Shown here piece after piece: positions 9,593-17,729 of a stretch of 64,000 nucleotides of DNA (within the stretch, counting starts at the first letter, position 1; every line of letters begins with the position of its first letter). The stretch is from Bacteroidia bacterium (GTDB lineage Bacteria; Bacteroidota; Bacteroidia; J057). Location of the stretch: NCBI GenBank assembly GCA_033391075.1, contig JAWPMV010000001.1:4960001-5024000 (forward strand), written 5' to 3'. The position numbers and the translations under genes are program-made. A model generated the notes under the pieces. It had not been told where the DNA came from. It made no database searches and saw only the letters and a program-made list of their open reading frames with translations.

Positions 9593-9623
9593 TAAACATT
9601 CTTGTTTAAACAATTTTGTTTAA
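9593..9623 (+). promoter_or_regulatory. Candidate TetR operator (overlapping TTAAAC/GTTTAA palindromes)
   Basis: Half-sites TTAAAC, GTTTAAAC and GTTTAA follow each other. They form two overlapping palindromes that share the central GTTTAAAC (9604-9611); the second is TTAAAC-N6-GTTTAA at 9606-9623. The last arm runs into the ATG of the TetR remnant at 9623, as expected for an autoregulatory operator. It survives although the repressor gene is broken. Confidence 0.5.
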
Positions 9624-9812
9624 TGCCGGGACTGAATCAAAAAACCAAAGCAAAAATCCTTTCAGCCGCTGAGACAGTCTTTTACGAAAATGGCTTCAAC
9701 GGAGCTCGGACTACTAAGATCGCGGAAAGGGCAAATGAATGGAAAAGCTAGCGTATGGTGGATGAAAGAGAAAGAAAAATTAGCAGTCAGGATTCTGGCC
9801 CTCATTCAGCAA
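9623..9812 (+). pseudogene. TetR-family repressor remnant, frameshifted and truncated
   Basis: From ATG 9623 the frame reads a TetR N-terminus (KILSAAETVFYENGFNGARTTKIAERAN) but stops at TAG 9749-9751 after 42 codons. The continuation of the helix-turn-helix (MNGKASVWWMKEKEKLA, expected right after IAERA) is in another frame from 9735. A small indel near 9733 therefore splits the DNA-binding domain. The ligand-binding domain is absent: the second frame runs straight into a piece of a flavin monooxygenase. The gene is almost certainly non-functional. Confidence 0.6.
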
Positions 9813-9989
9813 AAAAATGTTGAATCCTTATTAGGTAGTTCTTCACTTGCTGCCTTAGTGGAAAGCATATATCCAATAAATAAAGTACCCCTTCTGTTAA
9901 TTCGCCCGGACGGACAAATCGCCTGGCGTGCAGAAAGCATGGATATAGATATCCCTTCTGGATTTTCTCAATTAATTCCTTCCTTATGA
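9813..9989 (+). pseudogene. C-terminal remnant of a PheA/TfdB-type FAD monooxygenase
   Basis: About 58 residues contain VPLLLIRPDGQIAWRAE, which resembles the conserved end of aromatic-ring FAD monooxygenases (…LLVRPDGxVAWR…). All FAD- and NADPH-binding parts are missing, so only the tail is left, joined to the TetR remnant by a deletion. Its TGA overlaps the ATG of the FAH-family gene (9986), the remains of an operon of TetR, monooxygenase and hydrolase as found in aromatic catabolism. The frame may still be translated and coupled to the next gene. Confidence 0.5.
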
Positions 9990-10972
9990 AAGCTTGGAAA
10001 ATGATTTTTGTCGTCTTATGTTTCCTGGCAGGCCTATTGGCTTATTACCTCCTTCGGCCTTTGTCAGAGATTCCTCAAGCTGCCAATTTTAGCTGCCTTG
10101 AAATGAGCGAAGGCAGCTTCATCTCACGAGATAGCCTTCCACAAACTCAGAAAATCTATGGTATGGGCCTGACTTACAGTCAGCACTTGATTGAAACAGC
10201 CTCCGAGTATGATCCCCATGCTATCCCACCCATTTTTCGCAAGAAATTAATCAGCCTTGCTAGTGATGGCGATCAGGTAAAACTTCCTTCGCATGAGGAG
10301 CTTCTGGCTGGAATTGGAGAATTGGAAGTAGAGGTAGCGCAGGTAGCGTCCGCCGATTTCGAATCCATTGATCCCATGCTTGATTATGAAGTCGAATTGG
10401 GATTTGTTTTGCTGGAAGGGATTGATACGAAACAATTGAAAGACGATGACTTTGTTCCGAAACTGGGCTACTTCATTTCCAATGATCTTTCCGCCCGTAG
10501 TCTGGCACTGCTGGGAGAAGGAAGTCCCTTACGCTACGAATACTGGGGCATCTCCAAAAGTTATCCGGCATTTCTACCTCTTAGCGATGAAGTTTGGATC
10601 CCTAATTCGCCGAGCTCCAATTCCATACCCTGCATTCGTATAGAAACCTATGTCAATGGCGAGCAAAGGCAATCTCAAAGCACTGACAACATGATTTTTA
10701 CTCCTTTGCAGATGCTTCGTTTTATTCATAAAAAGTACCCGGATGCCGCTTTGAAAGCGGGTGATATGGTGTTGACAGGAACGCCGGGCGGAGTCGCCAT
10801 CGCCACTCCTCGCGCATTGGTACGATTGGGAAATTTATTGGGCTTTGATCGCTACAGAAAATTGTCCCTAAAAATGGGAGGCGACTTATCTGCTTTCCTG
10901 AAAGTAGGCGACAAAGTGGAAATCAGAGGCGAAGGTTTTGCACCTATCCTAAATGAGATTATTGAAGAATAG
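9986..10972 (+). CDS. Membrane-anchored fumarylacetoacetate hydrolase (FAH) family protein
   Basis: 328 residues. An N-terminal membrane helix (about 6-24, IFVVLCFLAGLLAYYLL) precedes an FAH-like domain with the metal-binding EVELGFVL segment, the ISNDLSAR motif and KAGDMVLTGTPGGVA. These match the fold that cleaves C-C bonds in or hydrates small diketo acids. Most family members are soluble, so the anchor is unusual and suggests action at the membrane or in the periplasm. The start overlaps the stop of the monooxygenase remnant (ATGA), so it was part of an aromatic-degradation operon that has since lost its first enzyme. The substrate is unknown. It ends 20 bp from the convergent gene. Confidence 0.82.
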   Translation: MKAWKMIFVVLCFLAGLLAYYLLRPLSEIPQAANFSCLEMSEGSFISRDSLPQTQKIYGMGLTYSQHLIETASEYDPHAIPPIFRKKLISLASDGDQVKLPSHEELLAGIGELEVEVAQVASADFESIDPMLDYEVELGFVLLEGIDTKQLKDDDFVPKLGYFISNDLSARSLALLGEGSPLRYEYWGISKSYPAFLPLSDEVWIPNSPSSNSIPCIRIETYVNGEQRQSQSTDNMIFTPLQMLRFIHKKYPDAALKAGDMVLTGTPGGVAIATPRALVRLGNLLGFDRYRKLSLKMGGDLSAFLKVGDKVEIRGEGFAPILNEIIEE

Positions 10973-10992
10973 AAACAGATTCTTCGTGGAAA

Positions 10993-12201
10993 TCAGGGAA
11001 GTGAGCTTTCAAGCTGAATGTCCCTGCTTTCCACTTCCTTTCCGTCCTTTACCCAAACTTCCTCTCCTACCTTAACTGTGGCATCGGTAAAGAAATTCCA
11101 GCGTACGTAACCTCCTCCTACTTTGCCTCCCAGCTCTGTATTGTCTCCGAGGGAAAGACGGACGATTCCGGATCCATATCCATAATAAGGGATCCATGCA
11201 TTGCCGGATTGGGGGATTGCAAGGAGGGGATTAAAGCCCAGCGCAAATTCACGAAAAGAGCGCCCCGCTTCACCCGCAGCTGCCAATTCCTCCTCAACTG
11301 CCTCTTCTCCTTCACTGGCCTCATAATCGACAAGTTTGCCCGCTTCGAAATTCATCACCAGTCCTTTAACCTCTTTGTCGTTCCAGCGAGCATCAGGAAA
11401 AGCTATGCTTCCGTTAACGCTCTCCTCTATCGGAGCAACTCGTATGGCACCCGCGGGCAATTCGATTTCGCGATCGATAAGGTTGAGGGCTTTTTCGCTT
11501 CTAGCTGCAGAAGCATCTCCATCCTGTTTGGTGACAGGCCGGTCGCCTATCGTAAAACTGATATCCGTTCCTGCAGGTGTTGTAACTCGTATTTGCTTTC
11601 CGCGCATGGAGTTTTCAAATCCCAATTGACTTGCTGCCAGGGCCTCGTAATCGGTTTCCAGCAATACATTTTGGTAAAAAAGGTCTTTTTCTGCATCCAT
11701 ATCCAAGAGCTGTCCATTGAGGTCGTAAGCTCCTGCCCAGTGAAAATGGATGGTGCGCCCGCTTCCAGCGTCCAATTGTTCCTGCAAAACTTTGTAGGGG
11801 AGATGGGCAGGAGTCGCTCCGGGCAGCATAATTCCCAGGTCTACACTTTTGAATATTTCGGCCAGTTCAGCTTTATCTTTATCCTTGCAAGAGTTTGTAA
11901 ATTCGCTTGCCCAATTTCGAGGCGTTTCCCCATCCGCATGCAAAGCTCCCAAATAGCTTCCGCCTGCCTCTGCGATTTTATTTGCCAATTGATCAATTAA
12001 AGGGTCGAATGCGCCCGGTATTCCCACTAGCAAAACCTTTTCGCCGGCTTGTACATCCATTCTTTCCATCAGAAGATTTCCGATCTTATTCATGTCAAGA
12101 CTGCTACCTTGTTCGGCCTCCGATGGACTTGAGGTCTTTTGTTCACAACTGGAAAAAGGGAGTAGCATTAAAATAATGCAGATATACCATAAAATACGCA
12201 T
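10993..12201 (-). CDS. M29 aminopeptidase-like lipoprotein, probably catalytically degenerate
   Basis: About 402 residues from the ATG at 12201; a longer frame opens at 12228, but the lipoprotein signal (MRILWY…LLPFSSC) fits the inner start. The body follows the thermophilic M29 aminopeptidase fold: APIEESVNGSIAFP retains the glutamate strand, and REFALGFNP and LGDNTELGG are family blocks. From memory of the family, metal ligands lie in (T/V)HxALG and HxD motifs; here those positions read IVRLSLGDNT and YVRWNFF, so the histidines and the aspartate are replaced. It may be a binding protein or pseudoenzyme on the periplasmic face of a membrane. It is convergent with the FAH gene. Confidence 0.72.
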   Translation of the reverse strand: MRILWYICIILMLLPFSSCEQKTSSPSEAEQGSSLDMNKIGNLLMERMDVQAGEKVLLVGIPGAFDPLIDQLANKIAEAGGSYLGALHADGETPRNWASEFTNSCKDKDKAELAEIFKSVDLGIMLPGATPAHLPYKVLQEQLDAGSGRTIHFHWAGAYDLNGQLLDMDAEKDLFYQNVLLETDYEALAASQLGFENSMRGKQIRVTTPAGTDISFTIGDRPVTKQDGDASAARSEKALNLIDREIELPAGAIRVAPIEESVNGSIAFPDARWNDKEVKGLVMNFEAGKLVDYEASEGEEAVEEELAAAGEAGRSFREFALGFNPLLAIPQSGNAWIPYYGYGSGIVRLSLGDNTELGGKVGGGYVRWNFFTDATVKVGEEVWVKDGKEVESRDIQLESSLP

Positions 12202-12306
12202 AGCAATAGTTATAGATGATGAATTCAAAAGTTAGGGGCTTAATCCCTAAGAATAAAGTCATTGTGGGAATTCTTTAGGGGAATCCAGGCCTTGTGGATC
12301 AAGGAC

Positions 12307-14685
12307 TTATTTACTGGCTTTTTCCAATTTAGGGGAAAAAGGGATGTTTTTCTCCGCAAAGGATTCCATTTCAACCAGTATTTGATTGAGCAGGCGTATA
12401 GCGTCGAGTATATAAGGCCCTTTGTTGAGCATGACGCAATCTGCCCGCTGAGCCATAACGGCATCTGTAATTTCGGCCCGGGAAGGTATACCCTTTTTAG
12501 CCAGGCCTTCAAGCACCTGAGTAGCCCAGATATCGCTAATGTGAGCCGCCTGGCAGAAGGAAAGAATTTCTTCCTGTATCCTGCCGATGTTGTACCAACC
12601 CGTTTCTATCGCAAGGTCTCCCCGAGCGATCATTACTCCTACCGGATTGACTTGCATGGCAGACAGCAGGATTTCTGTTAGTTGATTAAAAGCTTGTTGG
12701 GTTTCTATTTTCAGGATAATGCCCATGCGATTTATGGCATCAAGAGCGGTCAAGGCATCTATGAGTTCCTGTACATCTTCCGGGCTATTGACAAAGGAAA
12801 AATTCACAATATCCGCATGGCGGGCCACAAAGTGCAGGTCAATCCGATCTTTATCCGTCAGACCTTTGATTCGAAGTTCACTTTCAGGCAGGTTAATCCC
12901 TTTATCTTCTCTGAGCTTGCCTCCTCCTTCTGCCGCATAGGTGATCCTTATCCATAAATGATCGGCATGTATCTCTTCAATCAATCCTTCAATTTTACCA
13001 TCATCAAAGAGGATTTTTTCACCTACTTTTACTTGCTCGAAAATAGCCGGTGCTGTACAGGAAATATGTGCCGCTTTGACAAGGGTACCTTTCTTATTTA
13101 GTTGAACAGGTGCTCCGGGCAGGCTTTCTTTATCTAAACGGAGGTGATCCCCTTTATTTAGCATAATGATCCCTTCTTTGTAAGGCAATTCCCCAACAGC
13201 TATACTTTCCCCCTGTCTTTTTGCTTGCTTGAACAGGTGGGAACCGGTTTCGAGGAAAACGGTTTTCTCCAGAAGAACCTTCAATCCCTCCTCTGTCCAA
13301 CTATCTATTCGAAACTTTCTTTTTTTAGCACGGGCATCCAAGAAAGTAATCTCATCGGCATCTTTGAAAAAAGCTACATCTTCTTGCGCAATAGGCACAT
13401 GGGGCATGTCTTTCCGGGCTTCAGGCCCAATCCAAATCTCCATGGACTGGTCAATTCTGCCATGGACATCTTTTGCCGGTCGATACTTGCGCACTTTTGG
13501 TCCGCTTTTTAACTGCCCGGTTCGGATCTTAGGACCAGCCAGATCCATGGCGATCTTGCATACTTTTCCCTGACTATCGGCAGCTTTTCGCACATTCCCG
13601 ATGATTTTTTCCCAAACCTCCGCATGATCATGAGCACAATTTATACGCGCACAATCCATTCCTTCCTGCACCATTTGCTCGACAAGCTCATAATTTTCAG
13701 CCGCCACGGTAGGCATGGTCACCATAATGCGGGTACTTCTGCTAGCTATTGCTTTCCCCAACAATCTTTTCGCATTGGATCGAAGGAGTTTGCTGCCTTT
13801 TTTAAAACTCAGTTCCAGTTTATTCTCCTGTATGGGACTTCCTTCGCGTAGAGCATTGAGGATGGTTCTTGTATTTTTTAAACCGGCCAGAATATGGGCC
13901 TGGGCTTTTGCCAGACGAGACAAGCCTAAGCTACCCAGAGACTCCTGGAGCTTCCGTAGGTCATACTGGCGAAATTCCCGGTAATAAATCAGGTTCCTGG
14001 CACTGTCCTGGTAGCGCGGGTGTATACCTGAGAGAGCATCTTCGGCCCTACTTTCTGCCTTTTTGCATGCCTTTATCAGACGATCGATTTTGGCGATCAT
14101 TTTATCGAGTTTCCCTGGCTTTTGCTCCTCTGCTTCTGATCCCTTAGCTGCTAGCTGATGAATCTCCTTCAGGCTCTGGTCGAAGAAATTCTCAAGACCT
14201 GTATCCGTTCCCCTGATTTCGTTTACCACTTTTGATGCGGTCTCTACATATGCTTGCTTCTGTTCCGTAGACCAGTTGAGGGGATAGCTGAATATGTCCT
14301 TGAGGTTTGAAGCCTTATCGGTAATCCGAATCTTTTTAGCCGCCAAGGACAAAGATTTTGATCCTTCTATTTGAAGTTGTTTCCGTCTTTCATAGTCCAG
14401 GTTCATATCATCTGTCAATTCCGAGACGATAGCAGCGACTTCTTCTCCGAATTTTTCCGCAAGTTCCTCTCTACTGAGTTCGGTATCCTCCAAAATGTCA
14501 TGGAGCAAAGCCGCCAACAATGTATCCCGGTCTTTTTCATCAGCCTCTTGCATCAGGCTTTGGGTGACCTTGATCAGGTGATTTATGTAGGGCAAAGCAT
14601 CGTATCCTGCCCTTCGCTGGTATTTGTGTTTTTCTGCTGCGAGGCTTAGCGCCTGTACGAATTCTTCTATTTTTATTTGGGGCAT
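12307..14685 (-). CDS. Fusion of a Mesh1/SpoT-like HD hydrolase domain and a pyruvate kinase core
   Basis: 792 residues, cytoplasmic. Residues 1-190 match the Mesh1-type (p)ppGpp hydrolase: RRAGYDALPYINH with metal His36, LLHDILEDT (His62-Asp63, Glu66-Asp67), ELTDDMNL, and ITDKASNLKD (Asp123, Asn127). A helical linker (about 190-315) follows. From about 317 the pyruvate kinase barrel appears: GMDCARINCAHD, DLAGPKIRTG, a beta-insert domain, LKIE with the catalytic Lys, MIARGDLAIE and ATQVLEGLAKKGIPSRAEITDA. The usual C-terminal allosteric domain of pyruvate kinase is missing. Ligands of both sites look intact. A link between alarmone (or NADPH) hydrolysis and glycolytic flux is attractive but unproven. 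The start follows an intergenic repeat element. Confidence 0.85.
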   Translation of the reverse strand: MPQIKIEEFVQALSLAAEKHKYQRRAGYDALPYINHLIKVTQSLMQEADEKDRDTLLAALLHDILEDTELSREELAEKFGEEVAAIVSELTDDMNLDYERRKQLQIEGSKSLSLAAKKIRITDKASNLKDIFSYPLNWSTEQKQAYVETASKVVNEIRGTDTGLENFFDQSLKEIHQLAAKGSEAEEQKPGKLDKMIAKIDRLIKACKKAESRAEDALSGIHPRYQDSARNLIYYREFRQYDLRKLQESLGSLGLSRLAKAQAHILAGLKNTRTILNALREGSPIQENKLELSFKKGSKLLRSNAKRLLGKAIASRSTRIMVTMPTVAAENYELVEQMVQEGMDCARINCAHDHAEVWEKIIGNVRKAADSQGKVCKIAMDLAGPKIRTGQLKSGPKVRKYRPAKDVHGRIDQSMEIWIGPEARKDMPHVPIAQEDVAFFKDADEITFLDARAKKRKFRIDSWTEEGLKVLLEKTVFLETGSHLFKQAKRQGESIAVGELPYKEGIIMLNKGDHLRLDKESLPGAPVQLNKKGTLVKAAHISCTAPAIFEQVKVGEKILFDDGKIEGLIEEIHADHLWIRITYAAEGGGKLREDKGINLPESELRIKGLTDKDRIDLHFVARHADIVNFSFVNSPEDVQELIDALTALDAINRMGIILKIETQQAFNQLTEILLSAMQVNPVGVMIARGDLAIETGWYNIGRIQEEILSFCQAAHISDIWATQVLEGLAKKGIPSRAEITDAVMAQRADCVMLNKGPYILDAIRLLNQILVEMESFAEKNIPFSPKLEKASK

Positions 14686-14798
14686 ATGGCTAGGCTAAAG
14701 TATTGACGTTCCTAAATTTACGGGAAAATAAAATAGAATTTTCTCTTTATAATCTGAGTTTTATTAATGGGTTTAAGGGAGGATTATTTAAGGGATAT

Positions 14799-14975
14799 TT
14801 CCATCTTTTTCTAAAAAAGATGGAATCAGAAATCGCAGCGCCCAGAACCTGCCCCCTCATGCCGCCCCTTTTCCCGATGGGCTCTGCAGGGCCAACGCGC
14901 CTGGGGAGGTGGTGGGGTTAGTATAAGTATTCCAACGACACACACACTAACACCCAAAAACACTAACACTTATTT
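14799..14975 (+). repeat. Structured intergenic repeat element, copy A
   Basis: It begins with a near-perfect hairpin (TTCCATCTTTTT at 14799-14810, AAAAAGATGGAA at 14814-14825). A second inverted repeat follows (CAGCGCCCA at 14836-14844 with TGGGCTCTG at 14878-14886), then CGCGCCTGGGG and a tail of CACTAACA-type repeats. Copy B at 23718-23900 has the same order of parts in the same orientation. The whole gap 14686-15059 otherwise holds no supported gene. Confidence 0.65.
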
Positions 14976-15059
14976 CATAGGTGGGCTTGAGGCTGTGGGT
15001 CAAAAAAAAACCAGCATAATCCTCAAAAAGGATCATACCGGCTTCCGAAAGCTCAAAAC

Positions 15060-15509
15060 TTATCGCTCCATTTGGGCATAGACTTTCCTCCATTCGGTAG
15101 TATCGTAGATCATGTGTGAGGCGACAATCTTGCCGTCCTTTATCCAAAACCACTCTGTAGCAAAATTGGATTCCATACCAGGAAGGGAAGAGGTAAATTC
15201 GTAGAGAACCACGACTTCATCCTGATCGTTTTCAGCTATGTGTTTTAGCTTGACTCCGGTTACCACCTTGCCTATTTCTCCCACCAAAGCAATGAACTCT
15301 GGTTTAGATTTGAGTTCGACCAGGGGGTTTTTAAAGGCATAGTCATCCGTCAGTAAATCCAGAGATGCCTGAATTTTGGAGGGATCGTTCATCCCTTCAA
15401 AGAATCTTTCAACGATTTGGATATTGGAGAGCTTTTTTATGCCTTGTCCAAAGGCAATGTTTCCTAAAAAGAGGGGCAGAATCAGAAATGCGAATCTTGT
15501 CAATTTCAT
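15060..15509 (-). CDS. Exported SnoaL/NTF2-like protein
   Basis: 149 residues with a clear signal peptide (1-21, ending NIAFGQ). A SnoaL/NTF2-like cone follows: IVERFFEGMNDPSKIQASLDLLTDDYAFKNPL at the start and WFWIKDGKIVASHMIYDTTEW at the end. Family members are small binding or isomerase-like folds; no catalytic residue can be assigned here. The periplasmic location is inferred from the signal. The next gene upstream is a separate GNAT enzyme 93 bp away. Confidence 0.75.
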   Translation of the reverse strand: MKLTRFAFLILPLFLGNIAFGQGIKKLSNIQIVERFFEGMNDPSKIQASLDLLTDDYAFKNPLVELKSKPEFIALVGEIGKVVTGVKLKHIAENDQDEVVVLYEFTSSLPGMESNFATEWFWIKDGKIVASHMIYDTTEWRKVYAQMER

Positions 15510-15602
15510 GTTTTGATTGTTTGTTTATCAATAATGTTCTTGACAAAAGTCCGGCTTCTCAAGCAGATGATTCTTGGTCCATACCAAGAAAACTTCTGGC
15601 AC

Positions 15603-16046
15603 TTAGGACTTCAACTCCATATGCAAGATGGGATAGGGTTTACCAGAGGAGTCTAAGTCTGAACGGGAAATCACTTCAAATCCATAATGCAAGTAAAAAC
15701 CCAAAGCCTGTTCATTCTGCTCATTAACATCTACTTTGGTAATTCCCAGCTTTTTTACTGCATGTTCCAAAAGGGCTTTCCCTATCCCTTTCCCTCTCTG
15801 ATCCGGATGAATAAAGAGCATTTCCAAATTTCCCTCGGCAACTCCCTGAAAGCCCAGGATTCTGCCAGAATCATTACGAATACAGCTCAAATCAACTGCA
15901 TCCAGGTAATGATTGAGGATCAAAGGTTTGAAATAGCGGATATCCTCCTCTTTGAGAAAGTGATGGGTAGCTCGTACAGATGCCTCCCAGAGTTCGACGA
16001 CTTCGGGATATTCCTTTTTATCAATGCAGTCGATGGGGTATTTCAT
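15603..16046 (-). CDS. GNAT-family N-acetyltransferase
   Basis: 147 residues, cytoplasmic, the normal size for a single GNAT domain. The acetyl-CoA pyrophosphate loop is HPDQRGKGIGKALLEHAV (about 78-95, the Q/RxxGxG/A motif A). The preceding strand is EGNLEMLFI and motif B is VNEQNEQALGFYLHYGFE. It resembles YjaB/YhdJ-like acetyltransferases of unknown substrate. It sits in a run of small minus-strand enzymes with gaps of tens of bases. Confidence 0.85.
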   Translation of the reverse strand: MKYPIDCIDKKEYPEVVELWEASVRATHHFLKEEDIRYFKPLILNHYLDAVDLSCIRNDSGRILGFQGVAEGNLEMLFIHPDQRGKGIGKALLEHAVKKLGITKVDVNEQNEQALGFYLHYGFEVISRSDLDSSGKPYPILHMELKS

Positions 16047-16072
16047 TAGTAATGTCAGAAAATTTCTTTGGC

Positions 16073-16504
16073 TTATTTCTCAAGGATTAGATCCAGTTCT
16101 TTGGCCAATTCTGCCAGGCGCACCGGGACGTGTTCTTCCATGCCCTGTAGAATCTCTCTGAAATTTGCTACATCCGCTCCTTGGGCAGAAATAAGTTGAG
16201 TTAAACGAGTCCCCTTTTCCGCATCCTCCATTTTCCAGCAAAAACTCAGGCTAAAATCCTGCCCCTCTGTTTGGCCCACTATTGTAAACTGTTTTCCCTC
16301 AATCACATCCTCAAGAACCCACTCCTGGGTATACTCTTTCATGATGGTACGCCCATGCGTTCCACTTTCGAAAGGACCATCCAGTTCTATGGATTCTACC
16401 GCGGATTCCATCCTGACCTGATTGCTCATATCGGACATAAAATTCCAAACTTTTTTTCTATCGGTTTGGGTGTTAATGCTATTTGTAAGTGTCCAGTTTG
16501 ACAT
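16073..16504 (-). CDS. SRPBCC (START-like) domain protein
   Basis: About 143 residues from ATG 16504, which I prefer to the longer frame opening at 16705. The extra 67 residues overlap the upstream SnoaL gene and have no domain character, whereas MSNWTLTNSINTQTDRKKVWNFMSDMSN is a typical SRPBCC opening. A hydrophobic-cavity helix-grip fold is expected (TRLTQLISAQGADVANFREILQGM at the end). The ligand is unknown. It lies 37 bp after the SnoaL-like gene and is likely co-transcribed. Confidence 0.75.
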   Translation of the reverse strand: MSNWTLTNSINTQTDRKKVWNFMSDMSNQVRMESAVESIELDGPFESGTHGRTIMKEYTQEWVLEDVIEGKQFTIVGQTEGQDFSLSFCWKMEDAEKGTRLTQLISAQGADVANFREILQGMEEHVPVRLAELAKELDLILEK

Positions 16505-16541
16505 TATAAATGAGGTTAAGTTTGGCAAAAACGAGTCCTTC

Positions 16542-16997
16542 CTAGATAAAATCACTTTTCTTCTGAGCGGATACCAATTCCTGATACAACTCATACGCAC
16601 TCCTTTCCACCCAGCATTCGGCGAGTTTTTGATCCCGAATGCTCCAAATGGCGATTCCGCTAAAGGAAATAAAACGATCATCCGCCTCCAGACCAAATAG
16701 TCCATTATTCCTACCCGAACATATCCAACGGGAAACTACCTTATCTCCTTTTTCATTAGAAAAAACATCGACGCTCTCTGTTTTTGCGTCCAGGAGCTGT
16801 TCTTGAAATTTTCCTACCCAGGTTTTAAATGCCTCTCGCCCTTCTACTCTTTGCCCTGCTGTAGTTATCACATAATCCTGGGTCATCAATTCGTCGATGG
16901 CATCTCGTTCGTGAGGAGCATGCCAGACCCTATCGAAAAAATCCAGAACGAGTTGTTCCGCTAAGGGGAGAGTAGAATTATCCATTTTATGTGTCAT
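16542..16997 (-). CDS. SnoaL-like / ester cyclase-type protein
   Basis: 151 residues without a signal peptide. The SnoaL pattern is visible: LVLDFFDRVWHAPHERDAIDELMTQDYV, then a V.GREAFKTWV helix, VVSRWICSG and a FSGIAIWSIRDQKLAECWVE strand. The family includes polyketide cyclases and steroid-isomerase-like proteins of about this length; the specific reaction is unknown. It is likely first in a short operon with the SRPBCC gene. Confidence 0.78.
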   Translation of the reverse strand: MTHKMDNSTLPLAEQLVLDFFDRVWHAPHERDAIDELMTQDYVITTAGQRVEGREAFKTWVGKFQEQLLDAKTESVDVFSNEKGDKVVSRWICSGRNNGLFGLEADDRFISFSGIAIWSIRDQKLAECWVERSAYELYQELVSAQKKSDFI

Positions 16998-17159
16998 ATT
17001 CTATTTTCTTTGATCAACTACAAGGTATGTTCCAGAACGATATCCCTGCCTTCAATCAGACTTTCCACACTCGGCATGATCGCCATATTTCATCAAAATT
17101 TCCCCTCCCTTATTCAAGTTTTCTCCAGCCAGACATATCCGTTGCTGATTTTTTGGGTA

Positions 17160-17603
17160 TTAAAGGCCGTAGGCTTTTTTTGCACTTGCAATTTGTTCCT
17201 CTTCTGTTGTTTCTGGATAAAGGATGTATTTCGGGGCAATGATCGGCTTCACCTCATCCATGTTAATTTTGATAATACTTGAGAAAGGAAATTTCCCAGC
17301 AGTCATTTTGAGCAGAACTTTTTCCATCTCTGAGAATTCTGGCTGCGTCTTTTTTACAATTTCTGCTGCGCCCTTGATTTGAAATCCCTTTTGGACGAGT
17401 ATATCAATAAAACTCACACAAACATTGGGATTCTCTCGAATGTTGCGGATGCTTTGAGGAGAAGCGATGTTTGCGATAATGATGCTGTCGTTTTCGTAGA
17501 AAGCAAAGATTTCTTTCGGAGAAACATTGGGCATATTTTTCACAGATGAAGTTGCTAACCAGCATAAAATACTTCGGTCAATACATTCCTTTATTTCTTC
17601 CAT
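17160..17603 (-). CDS. Pyridoxamine 5-phosphate oxidase-like flavoprotein
   Basis: 147 residues with the split-barrel flavin-binding pattern of the PNPOx-like superfamily: CWLATSSVKNMPNVSPKEIFAFYENDSIIIANIASPQSIRNIRENPNVCVSFIDI, then an FQIKGAAEIV strand. It is a single domain without the C-terminal dimerisation segment of true PdxH. A general FMN- or F420-like reductase is therefore more likely than vitamin B6 oxidation. It lies just downstream of a disrupted AraC regulator. Confidence 0.75.
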   Translation of the reverse strand: MEEIKECIDRSILCWLATSSVKNMPNVSPKEIFAFYENDSIIIANIASPQSIRNIRENPNVCVSFIDILVQKGFQIKGAAEIVKKTQPEFSEMEKVLLKMTAGKFPFSSIIKINMDEVKPIIAPKYILYPETTEEEQIASAKKAYGL

Positions 17604-17729
17604 TTGCTTTGTTCAATTGATCCATAGTCTTCCTTTTAAGGAGAGCATGAATCTCGTTTTATAAAAAGTATCCCTCTACCCATTCTATTTTCTTTTATTC
17701 TCTCATATTCAATGGTATGGCTAGTCTTT

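Noticed and set aside
14703-14921. Plus-strand 72-codon frame over the intergenic repeat
   Set aside because: It runs through the hairpin and GC-rich part of a repeat element and has no protein-like features.
16505-16705. N-terminal extension of the SRPBCC protein
   Set aside because: It overlaps the upstream SnoaL gene and carries no domain; ATG 16504 begins the real fold.
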